Origin: Acidimicrobiales bacterium
GTDB taxonomy: Bacteria > Actinomycetota > Acidimicrobiia > Acidimicrobiales > CADCSY01
DNA: 34,841 bases
NCBI GenBank assembly: GCA_035512495.1
Contig: DATKDW010000081.1
Location: 1-34,841, forward strand
Reading direction: 5' to 3'
A program made the translations under genes and the position numbers. Every line of letters begins with the position of its first letter. The stretch's first letter is position 1. The notes beneath the pieces were generated by a model that was given only the letters and a program-made list of their open reading frames with translations, did no database searches and was not told the DNA's origin. This document shows, piece by piece, positions 20,538-30,096 of the stretch.

Positions 20538-21938
20538 ATGAGCGACCAGCGCGACGGGTACCGCATCGAGCACGACACGATGGGCGAGGTCCGGGTGCCG
20601 GCCGACGCCAGGTGGGCGGCGCAGACCCAGCGGGCGGTGGAGAACTTCCCCATCTCCGGCCTGACCGTCGAGCGGTCGCTCATCTCCGCCCTCGCCTCCG
20701 TCAAGGGCGCCGCCGCGGTGGTCAACGGCAAGCTCGGGACGATCCCCAAGGAGGCGGCCACCGCCATCGCGTCGGCCGCCGTCGAGGTGGCGGCCGGCGG
20801 CTGGGACGACCACTTCCCGATCGACGTCTACCAGACCGGGTCGGGCACCTCCACCAACATGAACATGAACGAGGTGCTGGCCTCGCTGGCCAACGAGCGG
20901 GTGGAGGGCGACACCAAGGTCCACCCGAACGACCACGTCAACGCCAGCCAGTCGTCCAACGACGTGTTCCCCTCGGCGATCCACGTGGCCGCCGCCAGCC
21001 AGATCAGCAATGAGCTGATCCCCGCCCTCGAGCACCTGGCCAAGGCCCTGCGCAAGAAGCAGCGCGCGTTCAAGACGGTCGTGAAGTCGGGCCGGACCCA
21101 CCTCATGGACGCGACCCCGGTGACCCTCGGCCAGGAGTTCGGCGGCTACGCCATGGCGGTCGAGATCGGCGTGGAGCGGCTCCAGGCGGTCCTCCCCCGG
21201 GTGGGCGAGCTCCCCCTCGGCGGCACCGCCGTCGGCACGGGCATCAACGCCCCGAAGACCTTCGCCAAGAAGGCCATCGAGCGCCTGGCCGACGAGCTCG
21301 ACCTGCCGTTGTCGGAGGCGCGCGACCACTTCGAGGCGCAGGGTGCGCGCGACGCGCTGGTCGAGTGCTCCGGGGTGCTGCGCACCATCGCCATGTCGCT
21401 CTACAAGTGCGCCAACGACATCCGCTGGATGGGCAGCGGTCCCCGCACCGGCCTGGCCGAGATCCGGATCCCCGACCTCCAGCCGGGCTCGTCGATCATG
21501 CCCGGCAAGGTCAACCCGGTCATTCCCGAGGCGGTCTGCCAGGTGGTGGCCCAGGTCGTGGGCAACGACGCCGCGGTGGCCTTCGGCGGCTCAGCCGGCA
21601 ACCTCGAGCTCAACGTGATGCTGCCGGTGATCGGCCGGAACCTGCTCGAGTCGATCCGGATCCTCTCGACCGTCAGCCGGGTCTTCGCCGACAAGGCGAT
21701 CGCCGGCATCGAGGCCAACGAGGAGCAGTGCCGCGCCTACGCCGAGTCGTCGCCGTCGGTCGGCACCTCGCTCAACCCATACATCGGCTACGAGAAGGCG
21801 GCCAAGGTCATCAAGGAGTCGACCACCAGCGGCCGCTCGATCCGGGAGATCGTCCTCGAACAGGGCCTCCTCACCGAGGCCGAGCTCGACCGGGCCCTCG
21901 ACGTCCTCGCCCTCACCAAGGGCGGCACCACCAAATAA
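20538..21938 (+). CDS. fumC: Class II fumarate hydratase (fumarase C)
   Basis: This 466-residue iron-independent fumarase interconverts fumarate and L-malate in the TCA cycle and works as a cytoplasmic homotetramer. The superfamily signature [11 protein letters not shown] is at residues 317-327, containing the mobile-loop serine. [32 protein letters not shown] and [17 protein letters not shown] (active-site His) are all intact and mark FumC over aspartase or argininosuccinate lyase. The N-terminus ([30 protein letters not shown]) is standard. The open frame extends upstream, but the ATG at 20538 is fixed by the family length and the promoter box. It is the only obvious TCA-cycle gene in the window. 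Confidence 0.97.
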   Translation: MSDQRDGYRIEHDTMGEVRVPADARWAAQTQRAVENFPISGLTVERSLISALASVKGAAAVVNGKLGTIPKEAATAIASAAVEVAAGGWDDHFPIDVYQTGSGTSTNMNMNEVLASLANERVEGDTKVHPNDHVNASQSSNDVFPSAIHVAAASQISNELIPALEHLAKALRKKQRAFKTVVKSGRTHLMDATPVTLGQEFGGYAMAVEIGVERLQAVLPRVGELPLGGTAVGTGINAPKTFAKKAIERLADELDLPLSEARDHFEAQGARDALVECSGVLRTIAMSLYKCANDIRWMGSGPRTGLAEIRIPDLQPGSSIMPGKVNPVIPEAVCQVVAQVVGNDAAVAFGGSAGNLELNVMLPVIGRNLLESIRILSTVSRVFADKAIAGIEANEEQCRAYAESSPSVGTSLNPYIGYEKAAKVIKESTTSGRSIREIVLEQGLLTEAELDRALDVLALTKGGTTK

Positions 21939-21992
21939 GGGCTCACGGGTCCTGTCGCCGACGGGATCCCTTCCCACCTCCCTCCTTCGTCG

Positions 21993-22015
21993 GTCGACGG
22001 GCCCCTTCCGTCGAC
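21993..22015. terminator. Perfect hairpin after fumC
   Basis: GTCGACGG and CCGTCGAC form an eight-base-pair stem around a seven-base loop, 55 bases after the fumC stop and between convergent genes. There is no T-tract, so either factor-dependent termination or transcript-end protection is possible. Confidence 0.4.
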
Positions 22016-22043
22016 GCCACCCGCTCGCGCGCCGTGGAGCGGA

Positions 22044-22073
22044 CTCGGCTTCGCCGAGGCTCTCCCATTTTGG
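22044..22073 (+). terminator. Hairpin with short T run between convergent genes
   Basis: CTCGGC-TTC-GCCGAG (22044-22058) is a tight six-base-pair hairpin, and TTTT occurs about ten bases later. This is a weak candidate terminator for fumC, just before the end of the convergent ABC-2 operon. Confidence 0.35.
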
Positions 22074-22077
22074 GTCA

Positions 22078-22911
22078 CTACGGCTGCAGCAGCCGGCCGA
22101 GGCGGCGGGTGGCGATCCACACGCCCCCGGCGCCCAACGCGGCCAGGTAGGCGACGTGGACCAGCAGCCCCCAGCTCACACCGCCCAGGACCAGCGCCCG
22201 CTCGAGGGCGACGCCCTGGTAGAGGGGGGTGGCCCGCACCAGCCACCCGATGGCGGTCGGGTAGCGGTCCAGGGGGAAGAAGGTGGCCGAGAAGAGGAAC
22301 ATCGGCACCATGGCCAGCATCACGTAGTCGAAGTCGATGAACGAGCGCATCCAGGTGGTGGCGGCGAGGCCGGCGCCGGCGAAGGCGAAGCCGATGAGCA
22401 CCGCTACCGGCAGGGCCAGCACCGCCCAGGGCGACTGCACCAGGCCGAGCACCACCATGGCCACGAGGAACGCCGCCGAGTACGCCGCGCCCCGCAGCAG
22501 CGCCCAGATGACCTCGCCCAATGCCACGTCGTGCACGCTCAGCGGGGTGGCGAGGACGGCGTCGTAGGTGTGGGCGTACTTGTACTTCACGAAGAAGTTG
22601 AAGGTGGTGTCGAAGATGGCGCCGTTCATGGCCGCCGCCGCCAGGAGGCCGGGTGCCACGAAGACCTCGTAGCCGATCGGCTGCCCGCCGGGGCCGGGCA
22701 GGTCGCCGACGAGGGCGCCGACCCCGATGCCGATCGACAGCAGGTAGAGGACCGGTTCGAAGAACCCGGCCACGAACACGTACCAGCTTCGCCGGTAGGC
22801 CATGGCGTTGCGCTCCACCAGCTTGAGCGGACGGCGGCCGGCCACGATCGCTCCCAGGGCCGACGCCCGGGCCGAGGGTGCCGGTGCCTCGAGGTGGTGC
22901 TGGTCGGTCAC
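22078..22911 (-). CDS. ABC-2 type transporter permease
   Basis: This 277-residue integral membrane protein has about six hydrophobic segments and the ABC-2 family pattern. It has an amphipathic N-terminal region ending YRRSWYVFVAGFFEPVLYLLSIGIGVG, then VAPGLLAAAAMNGAIFD and KYKYAHTYDAVLATPLSVHDVALGE. The later DYVMLAMVPMFLFSATFFPLDRYP is typical of the NodJ/DrrB branch. The GTG start overlaps the stop of the first permease gene (GTGA). It is the last gene of the exporter operon and converges on fumC. The two permeases probably form a heterodimer with the encoded ATPase. Substrate unknown. Confidence 0.9.
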   Translation of the reverse strand: MTDQHHLEAPAPSARASALGAIVAGRRPLKLVERNAMAYRRSWYVFVAGFFEPVLYLLSIGIGVGALVGDLPGPGGQPIGYEVFVAPGLLAAAAMNGAIFDTTFNFFVKYKYAHTYDAVLATPLSVHDVALGEVIWALLRGAAYSAAFLVAMVVLGLVQSPWAVLALPVAVLIGFAFAGAGLAATTWMRSFIDFDYVMLAMVPMFLFSATFFPLDRYPTAIGWLVRATPLYQGVALERALVLGGVSWGLLVHVAYLAALGAGGVWIATRRLGRLLQP

Positions 22912-23680
22912 TCCGCCAGCCTCCGCCGGAAGGTGCGCACGCCCCACCAGGTGGCGGCGGCCACCACGGCGACGAGCACCGCCACGTGGCCCACGGCCCG
23001 CGCTCCCGAGAGGGTGCCGGTGGTGGCCATGCGGCACAGCTCCACGCCGTGCCACAGCGGGGATGCCACCGCCAGGGGCTGCAGGCCCGCCGGCAGCTGG
23101 GTCACGGGGAAGAAGGTGCCGGAGAACAGGAAGAGCGGCACGATCCCGAGCCGCATGATGACCGAGAACGAGACGTCGGTCTGCTGGGTGGCGGCGAAGG
23201 CCGACAGGGGTGCGGCGAACGCGCAGGCGCACAGCACGGCGGCGGGGACGGCGAGCAGGCCCCACCACGACGGCACCCCGCCGAGGGCGGCGGCCACGGC
23301 GAGGAAGGCGACGGCGCCGATGGTGGTGCGCACCGCCGTCCACGCCAGCTCGCCCACGTAGACGTCGAGCGCCCGGATGGGGCTGGCCACCATGGCGTGG
23401 TAGGTCCGCATCCACTTGTGGCCGGCCATCACGGGCCAGAGGCTCTCGCCGGCGGCCGACTGCATGGCGCCGGCGGCGAGCAGACCCGGGGTCACGAAGA
23501 CCAGGTAGCTGAGGCCGGCGACGTCGCTGCTGGCCTCGTCGACGAGGCCGCCGAGCCCGATGCCGATGGCGCCGAGGAACAGCACCGGGGTGAGCACCGA
23601 GCTGAACACCGATCCCCGCCACAGCCGCCGGAAGACCTGCGCCTCCCGCTCGACGACCCGCACCACCTCCCCAGCCGGCA

Positions 23681-23681
<1 letters not shown>
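22908..23681 (-). CDS. ABC-2 type transporter permease
   Basis: This 257-residue membrane protein is a paralogue of the next gene's product, sharing VTPGLLAAGAMQSA, MVASPIRALDVYVGE and IVPLFLFSGTFFPVTQLP in the same order. It should pair with that protein to form the channel of an exporter. The ATG overlaps the ATPase stop (TGATG), so it is translationally coupled. Two distinct permease genes mark this as a heterodimeric type. Lipid, polyketide or drug export are known roles in the family, but nothing here chooses among them. Confidence 0.9.
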
Positions 23682-24664
<983 letters not shown>

Positions 24665-24672
24665 GGCCGCCG

Positions 24673-24678
24673 ACCGTA
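24673..24678 (-). promoter_or_regulatory. -10 box, ABC-2 exporter operon
   Basis: TACGGT on the minus strand ends eight bases before the GTG at 24664, predicting a leaderless operon message. It sits just after the stop of the upstream 162-residue gene. Confidence 0.45.
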
Positions 24679-24693
24679 CCGGTTCGCGGGCCG

Positions 24694-25182
24694 TCAGCCG
24701 AGGGCGGGGGTGCCGGTGAAGGCGGCGGGGTCGGAGGGGCCCGGGATGGTGGGCCGGCTCCAGCTCATGGCGCGGGAGAGGCGCTCGGTGACGGCTCGCC
24801 ACCCCTCGGGGTCCCAGCCCTCGGAGGCGCCGGCGATGCTGAGGTCCTGGCGGATGTGGACCAGGGCCGGGAGGCGCTCGAGGCCGAAGCCCTTGACCGC
24901 TACCCGGTCGGGGTCGGCGAAGGTGAGGAACTCCTTGGCGTAGGGGCCGAGGAACTGGCGGGCCTCCTCCGGCGTGCAGGTGACGACGATGGCCACCCGG
25001 CAGTCGGCCTCGCCGTAGACCCGGAAGATGCGGGTGACGGTGGGCAGGACCCAGGCGCTCTCGGCCGTGTAGGGGTCGAGGACCGCCGTCACCAGGTGAA
25101 ACGTGGTCAACCACTGCTGGAGCGTGTGGGAGCCCCCGTTGATCGGTGTCAACGGCAGGTCAGCCGGGGCCTCGGTCACCAC
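24694..25182 (-). CDS. Hypothetical protein with thioredoxin-like fold, no redox cysteines
   Basis: This 162-residue protein lacks a clear family name in my reading. The order of elements resembles a peroxiredoxin/thioredoxin fold. A strand (TTFHLVTAVLD) is followed by a helix after AESAWVLPTVTRIFRVYG, where a CP-type motif would stand. Then come the strand CRVAIVVTCT, a helix, and LPALVHIRQD with a probable cis-proline. No CxxC or peroxidatic cysteine is present at the expected place, so a thiol reaction is unlikely. A TAGTTT box ends eight bases before the GTG at 25182. It precedes the ABC-2 exporter operon on the same strand. The fold call is tentative. Confidence 0.65.
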   Translation of the reverse strand: MVTEAPADLPLTPINGGSHTLQQWLTTFHLVTAVLDPYTAESAWVLPTVTRIFRVYGEADCRVAIVVTCTPEEARQFLGPYAKEFLTFADPDRVAVKGFGLERLPALVHIRQDLSIAGASEGWDPEGWRAVTERLSRAMSWSRPTIPGPSDPAAFTGTPALG

Positions 25183-25190
25183 GGGCGGGG

Positions 25191-25196
25191 AAACTA
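25191..25196 (-). promoter_or_regulatory. -10 box, thioredoxin-fold gene
   Basis: TAGTTT on the minus strand ends eight bases before the GTG at 25182 and lies within the palindrome ACTAGT. Confidence 0.4.
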
Positions 25197-25242
25197 GTGG
25201 ACACCCGGAGGAGCGACGAACTCGGCAGCCGGGCGGCGCCGG

Positions 25243-25248
25243 TAACGT
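25243..25248 (+). promoter_or_regulatory. -10 box, eIF2B-like gene
   Basis: TAACGT ends eight bases before the ATG at 25257 and is the main reason for choosing that start. Confidence 0.5.
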
Positions 25249-25256
25249 CGGGGTCG

Positions 25257-26093
25257 ATGCACCCCATCGAGCACCTTCGGTACGTGGCCCGGTCGGGTGC
25301 GGCCGAGCACCGGGTGCTGGTCGAGGAGACGGCTGCGGCGCTCGCCGGCATGGCCGACGACGTGGCGGGCCTGGTCATGTCCTGCCGGCGCCTGATCGAG
25401 CGCAACCCGGCGTCGGGGCCGCTGTGGACCCTCTGCGCCCGAGCCCTGTGCGCCGCCGACCCACGGGCCGAGGCGTGGGCCGTCGTCGAAGAGGTCACGG
25501 CCGACCCCACCGCGCGTCACCTGGCCCTCCACCTGCCGGCCGAGGCCCGCATCACCGTCCTCGGGTGGCCCGAGGTGGCTGCCGAGGCGCTGCCCGGGCG
25601 CGGGGACGTGACCGTCCTGGTCGTCGACACCCGGGGCGGTGGACATGCCCTGGCCCGTCACCTGGCCCGGGCCGACGTCGAGGCCACCGCCGTCGACGAG
25701 GCGGCGACGGCGGCTGCCGTGCTCTCCAGCGACGTGGTGGTCATCGAGGCGGACGTGCTGGGCGCCGACGGGGCCGTCGCCGCTGTGGGGTCGCGTGCCG
25801 CTGCCGCCGTGGCCGCCCACGCCGGGGTGCCCGTGTGGTGCGTGGCCGGCGCCGGCCGGGCCCTCCCGCAGCGGACCTGGGACGTCGTCGTCGCCCGGCT
25901 GGCGGCCATCTCGGCCGAGCGCCCCTGGGACGCCGAGCACGACATCGTCCCCCTCGACCTCGTCGACGTGGTCTTCGGCCCCGGCGGCGCCGGCCCGATC
26001 TCCGACGCGCAGGGCCGCGCCGATGGTCCCGTCGCCCCCGAGCTGCTCAAGGAGCCGGTCGGGAGGGTCGCGCCGGGCCACGACCTTCGCTAG
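25257..26093 (+). CDS. eIF2B alpha/beta/delta-like (IF-2B family) protein
   Basis: This 278-residue protein resembles the Rossmann-like domain shared by eIF2B regulatory subunits, methylthioribose-1-phosphate isomerase and ribose-1,5-bisphosphate isomerase. The best match is VVVIEADVLGADGAVAAVGSRAAAAVAAHAGVPVWCVAG, in the place of the family's GAD...NG...NKIGT...A...A...VP segment. VPLDLVDVVFGPGG near the C-terminus mirrors the closing motif. The Asp of the active-site loop is kept, but the NKIGT part reads AVGSR and I see no clear catalytic Cys, so isomerase activity is uncertain. An open frame extends 37 codons upstream, but the promoter box favours 25257. The stop overlaps the next gene's -10 box. 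Confidence 0.7.
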   Translation: MHPIEHLRYVARSGAAEHRVLVEETAAALAGMADDVAGLVMSCRRLIERNPASGPLWTLCARALCAADPRAEAWAVVEEVTADPTARHLALHLPAEARITVLGWPEVAAEALPGRGDVTVLVVDTRGGGHALARHLARADVEATAVDEAATAAAVLSSDVVVIEADVLGADGAVAAVGSRAAAAVAAHAGVPVWCVAGAGRALPQRTWDVVVARLAAISAERPWDAEHDIVPLDLVDVVFGPGGAGPISDAQGRADGPVAPELLKEPVGRVAPGHDLR

Positions 26094-26096
26094 GTT
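26091..26096 (+). promoter_or_regulatory. -10 box, dienelactone hydrolase gene, overlapping the upstream stop codon
   Basis: TAGGTT ends seven bases before the ATG at 26104. Its first three bases are the TAG stop of the eIF2B-like gene, so the two functions share sequence. Confidence 0.5.
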
Positions 26097-26103
26097 CGCC
26101 GGC

Positions 26104-26790
26104 ATGGGTGAGATGGTGGAGTTCCCGAGCAACGGCACGACCGGCAGCGGCTACCTGGCAACGCCCGAGCAGGGCGCCGGCATCGGCCTCATCGTGATCC
26201 AGGAGTGGTGGGGCCTGGTCGGCCACATCAAGGACGTCTGTGACCGCTTCGCCGCCGAGGGCTTCACCGCCCTGGCGCCCGATCTGTACCGCGGCGAGAC
26301 CGTCAGCGAGCCCGACGAGGCCGGAAAGAAGATGATGGCGCTGAACCTCGGCCAGGCGGCCCGCGACCTCGGCGGTGCGGTCGACCACCTCCTCGCCATC
26401 GACGCCGTCCGGGGCGACGGCGTGGGGGTCACCGGCTTCTGCATGGGCGGCGGCCTCGCCCTGGTGCTGGCGACGCAGCGCCCCGACGCCGTGAAGGCAT
26501 GCGTGCCGTTCTACGGGGTGATCCCCTGGCCGGAGGCCCAGCCCGACTGGTCGGCGCTCGCCGCGCCGGTGCAGGGCCACTTCGCCGAGCAGGACGCCTT
26601 CTTCACCCCCGAGAAGGTCGCCGAGCTGGAGTCGACCCTGCGCGACCTCGGGAAGGATGCCGAGCTGCTCGTCTACCCCGGCGTCGACCACGCCTTCTTC
26701 AACGACGAGCGCCCCGAGGTCTACGACGAGGCGGCGGCCGGCACCGCCTGGATCCGGACGCTCGAGTTCCTCCGCGCCAATCTCGGCTGA
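26104..26790 (+). CDS. Dienelactone hydrolase family protein
   Basis: This 228-residue alpha/beta hydrolase is of the type that opens dienelactones in chlorocatechol breakdown; many homologues act on other esters or lactones. The cysteine-nucleophile triad is complete: C113 in GFCMGGG, D164 in EQDAFF and H196 in VDHAFFND. E34 in IQEWWG is the residue known to activate the cysteine. Length is normal for a single-domain cytoplasmic enzyme. The peptidase gene starts six bases after its stop, so the two probably share a transcript. No ring-cleavage genes lie nearby, so the dienelactone reaction is not supported by context. Confidence 0.93.
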   Translation: MGEMVEFPSNGTTGSGYLATPEQGAGIGLIVIQEWWGLVGHIKDVCDRFAAEGFTALAPDLYRGETVSEPDEAGKKMMALNLGQAARDLGGAVDHLLAIDAVRGDGVGVTGFCMGGGLALVLATQRPDAVKACVPFYGVIPWPEAQPDWSALAAPVQGHFAEQDAFFTPEKVAELESTLRDLGKDAELLVYPGVDHAFFNDERPEVYDEAAAGTAWIRTLEFLRANLG

Positions 26791-26796
26791 CGCGAC

Positions 26797-28998
26797 GTGA
26801 CGATCCCCCTGGAGGAGGTGGCGCGCCATCCCCTCCCCGGAACGCTGCACCCCACGGCGCTGGCGTTCAGCCCCGACGACCGCCACCTGACGTTCCTGCG
26901 ATCCGTCGGCGGCACGCTCCGCCGGGAGCTGGTGGCCCTCGTCGTCGCCACCGGCGAGGAGAGCGTGCTGGCCGGCGCCGAGGGTGGTGCAACCGAGGCG
27001 GACCTGTCGCTCGAGGAGCGGCTCCGCCGGGAGCGCCAGCGCGAGCTGGGGCTCGGGGTGACCCGGTACGCCTGGGCCGACGAGGCCGACCGCCTCCTCG
27101 TGCCCGGCCCCGGCGGCCTCGATGTGATCGACGGGGTGGGCGGTCCCGGCCGGACCCTCCTCGCCGACGCGCCGTCGGCGTTGCTCGACCCCCGGCTCTC
27201 TCCCGACGGCTCCCTGGTGGCACACGTGGTCGACGGCGAGGTCCACGTGGTTCCGGCCGACGGCAGCGGTCCGGCCCGCCAGGTCACCTCCGGGGCGTCG
27301 GAGGCAGGTCGGACACACGGCTTGGCCGAGTTCGTCGCCCAGGAGGAGCTCGACCGGCCGCAGGGCCTGTGGTGGGCGCCCGACGGTCGGGCGCTGGCGG
27401 TGGCCGAGGTCGACGAGCGACGCGTCCCCGTCTACCGGATCGTCCACCAGGGGGCCGACGAGGTGGGCGAGGGGGCCCACGAGGACCACCGCTACCCCTT
27501 CGCCGGAGCGGACAACGCGTTGGTGCGCCTGGGTGTCGTGGCCGTGCCGGGCGAGGGGGAGGAGCCGAGTGAGATCGTCTGGGCCGACCTCCCCGACCTC
27601 GCCGGGGGCTACCTGGCCCGGGTGGGGTGGCTGAGCGACGGCGCCCTGGCGGTCCAGGTGCTCGACCGGGCCCAAGGGCGTCTCGACCTCCACCGGGTCG
27701 ACCCCGCCACGGGTTCGTCGACCTGCCTCCTCACCGAGGAGAGCGACGTCTGGGTCAACGTCCACGGCTGCTTCCGTGCCCTCCCCGACGGCGGCTTCCT
27801 CTGGGCGTCGGAGCGCAGCGGGTTCCGGCACCTGGAGGTCCGGGCGGCCGACGGGGGCCTCGTGCGCACCCTCACGGCGGGGGACTGGATGGTCGACGGC
27901 GTGGCGGCCGTCGATGTCGAGCCGGCCGACGGCTCGGCCGGCACCGTCTGGTGCACGGGGACCCTCGATGGCCCCACCGAGCGCCACCTCTACGCCGTCG
28001 CCCTCGACGGCGCCTCGGCTCCGGTGCGCCTCACCTCGGAGCCGGGCATCCATGCTGTGGTGGTCGATCACGGCTGCCGGCGCTTCGTCGACACCCACAA
28101 CAGCGCCACGAGCCCGCCCACGGTGGTGCTGCGCTCCCTGGTCGACGGCGCGGCGGAGCGCACCGTTTTCGACGAGGCCGACCCCCGGGTGGCCGCCCTC
28201 GACCTCCAGCCGCCCGAGCTCACCACGGTGACCACCGCCGACGGCACCACCCTCCACGCCGCCCTCTACCGCCCGGCGGGCGAGGGGCCGTTCCCCACCG
28301 TCGTCGCCGTCTACGGCGGTCCCCATGCCCAGATGGTCACCGACTCGTGGGCCCGCACGGTGGCCATGCGGGCCCAGCACCTGCGCGGTCTCGGCTACCT
28401 GGTGGTCTCGGTCGACAACCGGGGCAGCTGGGGGAGGGGGCTGGCCTTCGAGGGGGCGGTGCGCCACGACCTCGGTTCGTTGGAGATCGCCGACCAGGTC
28501 GATGCCCTCCGGGACCTGGCCGGGCGGGGCCTCGTCGACCTCGGGCGGGTGGGCATCTACGGCTGGAGCTACGGCGGCTACCTCTCGGCCATGGCCCTGG
28601 CCAAGGCGCCCGACGTGTTCCGGGTCGCCGTGGCGGGGGCGCCGGTCACCAGCTGGGACGGCTACGACACCTGCTACACCGAGCGCTACATGGGCACCCC
28701 GGCCTCCAACCCGGAGGGCTACCGGCGGTCGTCGGTCATGACCCACGCCGAGGCGATCAGGGGACGCCTGCTCCTGGTCCACGGGCTGATCGACGAGAAC
28801 GTGCACTTCCGCCACACGGCCCGCCTCGTCAACGCCCTCATCCGTGCCCGGGTCGACCACGAGCTGCAGCTCTTCCCGGACGAGCGCCACGTCCCGCGGG
28901 GCGAGGCCGACCGCGTGTTCATGGAGGAGCGGGTCGTCGGCTTCCTGGAGAAGCACCTCTCGGGTGCTGCACCGGGCAGGGGAACCGAGGGCACCTGA
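26797..28998 (+). CDS. S9 family peptidase (prolyl oligopeptidase / DPP-IV type)
   Basis: This 733-residue serine peptidase has an N-terminal beta-propeller (about residues 1-470) with a DPP-IV domain. A C-terminal alpha/beta hydrolase domain carries the triad S591 (GWSYGGY), D666 (GLIDEN) and H698 (DERHVPR). The pair of glutamates in [20 protein letters not shown] matches the Glu-Glu motif by which dipeptidyl peptidase IV holds the substrate N-terminus, so removal of X-Pro or X-Ala dipeptides is likely. No signal peptide is visible, so it is probably cytoplasmic. The GTG start lies six bases after the hydrolase stop, and the two form an operon. Confidence 0.92.
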   Translation: MTIPLEEVARHPLPGTLHPTALAFSPDDRHLTFLRSVGGTLRRELVALVVATGEESVLAGAEGGATEADLSLEERLRRERQRELGLGVTRYAWADEADRLLVPGPGGLDVIDGVGGPGRTLLADAPSALLDPRLSPDGSLVAHVVDGEVHVVPADGSGPARQVTSGASEAGRTHGLAEFVAQEELDRPQGLWWAPDGRALAVAEVDERRVPVYRIVHQGADEVGEGAHEDHRYPFAGADNALVRLGVVAVPGEGEEPSEIVWADLPDLAGGYLARVGWLSDGALAVQVLDRAQGRLDLHRVDPATGSSTCLLTEESDVWVNVHGCFRALPDGGFLWASERSGFRHLEVRAADGGLVRTLTAGDWMVDGVAAVDVEPADGSAGTVWCTGTLDGPTERHLYAVALDGASAPVRLTSEPGIHAVVVDHGCRRFVDTHNSATSPPTVVLRSLVDGAAERTVFDEADPRVAALDLQPPELTTVTTADGTTLHAALYRPAGEGPFPTVVAVYGGPHAQMVTDSWARTVAMRAQHLRGLGYLVVSVDNRGSWGRGLAFEGAVRHDLGSLEIADQVDALRDLAGRGLVDLGRVGIYGWSYGGYLSAMALAKAPDVFRVAVAGAPVTSWDGYDTCYTERYMGTPASNPEGYRRSSVMTHAEAIRGRLLLVHGLIDENVHFRHTARLVNALIRARVDHELQLFPDERHVPRGEADRVFMEERVVGFLEKHLSGAAPGRGTEGT

Positions 28999-29023
28999 TT
29001 CCCGCACTGGCGCCCTCGCCGCG

Positions 29024-29029
29024 TACCGT
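29024..29029 (+). promoter_or_regulatory. -10 box, malyl-CoA lyase-type gene
   Basis: TACCGT ends seven bases before the ATG at 29037, with a possible -35 (TTCCCG, 29000-29005) 18 bases upstream. Confidence 0.5.
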
Positions 29030-29036
29030 CCAGGCC

Positions 29037-30086
29037 ATGCGCAGCGCGAAGGACTTCTTCCGACCCCTGGCCGTGGGTGCACCCGATCCGGTGCGGGAGG
29101 TGCCGTTCCGACCCTCGAGGATGATCCACTTCTTCCCGCCGTCCAACGCCAAGATGGTGGCCAAGGTCCCCGACATCGCGCCGACGGTCGACATCCTCCT
29201 CGGCAACCTCGAGGACGGTGTGCCGGCCAGCGACAAGGAGGCGGCCCGCGCCGGGCTCATCGAGGTCGGCCGGTCGTGGGACACCACCGAAACCCAGCTC
29301 TGGACCCGGGTGAACTCCCTCGACTCGCCGTGGGGCCTCGACGACCTCGTCACCGTGGTGGGCGAGATCGGCGACACGCTCGACGTGATCATGATCCCGA
29401 AGGTGGAGGGCCCCGAGGACATCCACTACGTCGACCGCCTCCTCGCCCAGCTCGAGGCCAAGGCCGGCCTCGAGCGGCCCCTCCTCGTGCACGCCATCCT
29501 CGAGACGGCGCGCGGCGTGGCCAACGTCGAGGAGATCTGCGCCGCCTCCCCCCGCATGCAGGGGCTCTCCCTCGGGCCCGCTGACCTCGCCGCCAACCGC
29601 CGCATGAAGACCACCCGCGTGGGTGGCGGCCACCCGGGCTACCTGGTGCGCACCGACCCGGTGGGCGACGACCTCACCGAGGGCCGCACCACCTTTCAGC
29701 AGGACCTGTGGCACTACACCATCGCCCGCATGGTCGACGCCTGCGTGGCCAACGGGATCCTGCCGTTCTACGGGCCCTTCGGCGACATCAAGGACACCGT
29801 CGCCTGCGAGGACCAGTTCCGCAACGCCTACCTGCTCGGCTGCGTGGGCGCCTGGAGCCTCCACCCCGTCCAGATCGACGTGGCCAAGCGCGTCTTCAGC
29901 CCCGACCCGGCCGACGTGGCCCACGCGAAGCGCGTGATCGAGGCCATGGGCGACGGGACCGGCGCGGTCTTGCTCGACGGGAAGATGGAGGACGACGCCT
30001 CGGTCAAGCAGTGCAAGGTGATCCTCGAGCTGGCACGTGAGCTCAGCGAGCGCGACCCCGAGCTGGCCGCCGCCTACGACCTCTAG
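29037..30086 (+). CDS. mcl: L-malyl-CoA / beta-methylmalyl-CoA lyase-type enzyme (HpcH/HpaI family)
   Basis: This 349-residue TIM-barrel lyase should split malyl-CoA-type thioesters to an acyl-CoA and glyoxylate, with Mg2+. The sequence closely recalls, from memory, the malyl-CoA lyase of the Chloroflexus 3-hydroxypropionate bicycle. Shared features include the N-terminal [30 protein letters not shown] and NLEDGVP, which carries an acidic residue near the metal. Further matches are [63 protein letters not shown] and a C-terminal [12 protein letters not shown]. The start is fixed by the promoter box. It is followed 10 bases later by a second lyase of the same superfamily. The exact substrate range is inferred. 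Confidence 0.85.
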   Translation: MRSAKDFFRPLAVGAPDPVREVPFRPSRMIHFFPPSNAKMVAKVPDIAPTVDILLGNLEDGVPASDKEAARAGLIEVGRSWDTTETQLWTRVNSLDSPWGLDDLVTVVGEIGDTLDVIMIPKVEGPEDIHYVDRLLAQLEAKAGLERPLLVHAILETARGVANVEEICAASPRMQGLSLGPADLAANRRMKTTRVGGGHPGYLVRTDPVGDDLTEGRTTFQQDLWHYTIARMVDACVANGILPFYGPFGDIKDTVACEDQFRNAYLLGCVGAWSLHPVQIDVAKRVFSPDPADVAHAKRVIEAMGDGTGAVLLDGKMEDDASVKQCKVILELARELSERDPELAAAYDL

Positions 30087-30096
30087 GAGACACGAC

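Noticed and set aside
25146-25256. A 37-codon upstream extension of the eIF2B-like gene
   Set aside because: It would run across the TAACGT box and the divergent promoter. The sequence is Arg/Ser/Gly-rich and unlike the rest of the protein.
26047-29082. A 1011-codon open frame on the minus strand across the hydrolase and S9 peptidase genes
   Set aside because: Low-complexity Val/Gly/Arg/His composition and no domain. The plus-strand genes have full catalytic triads.
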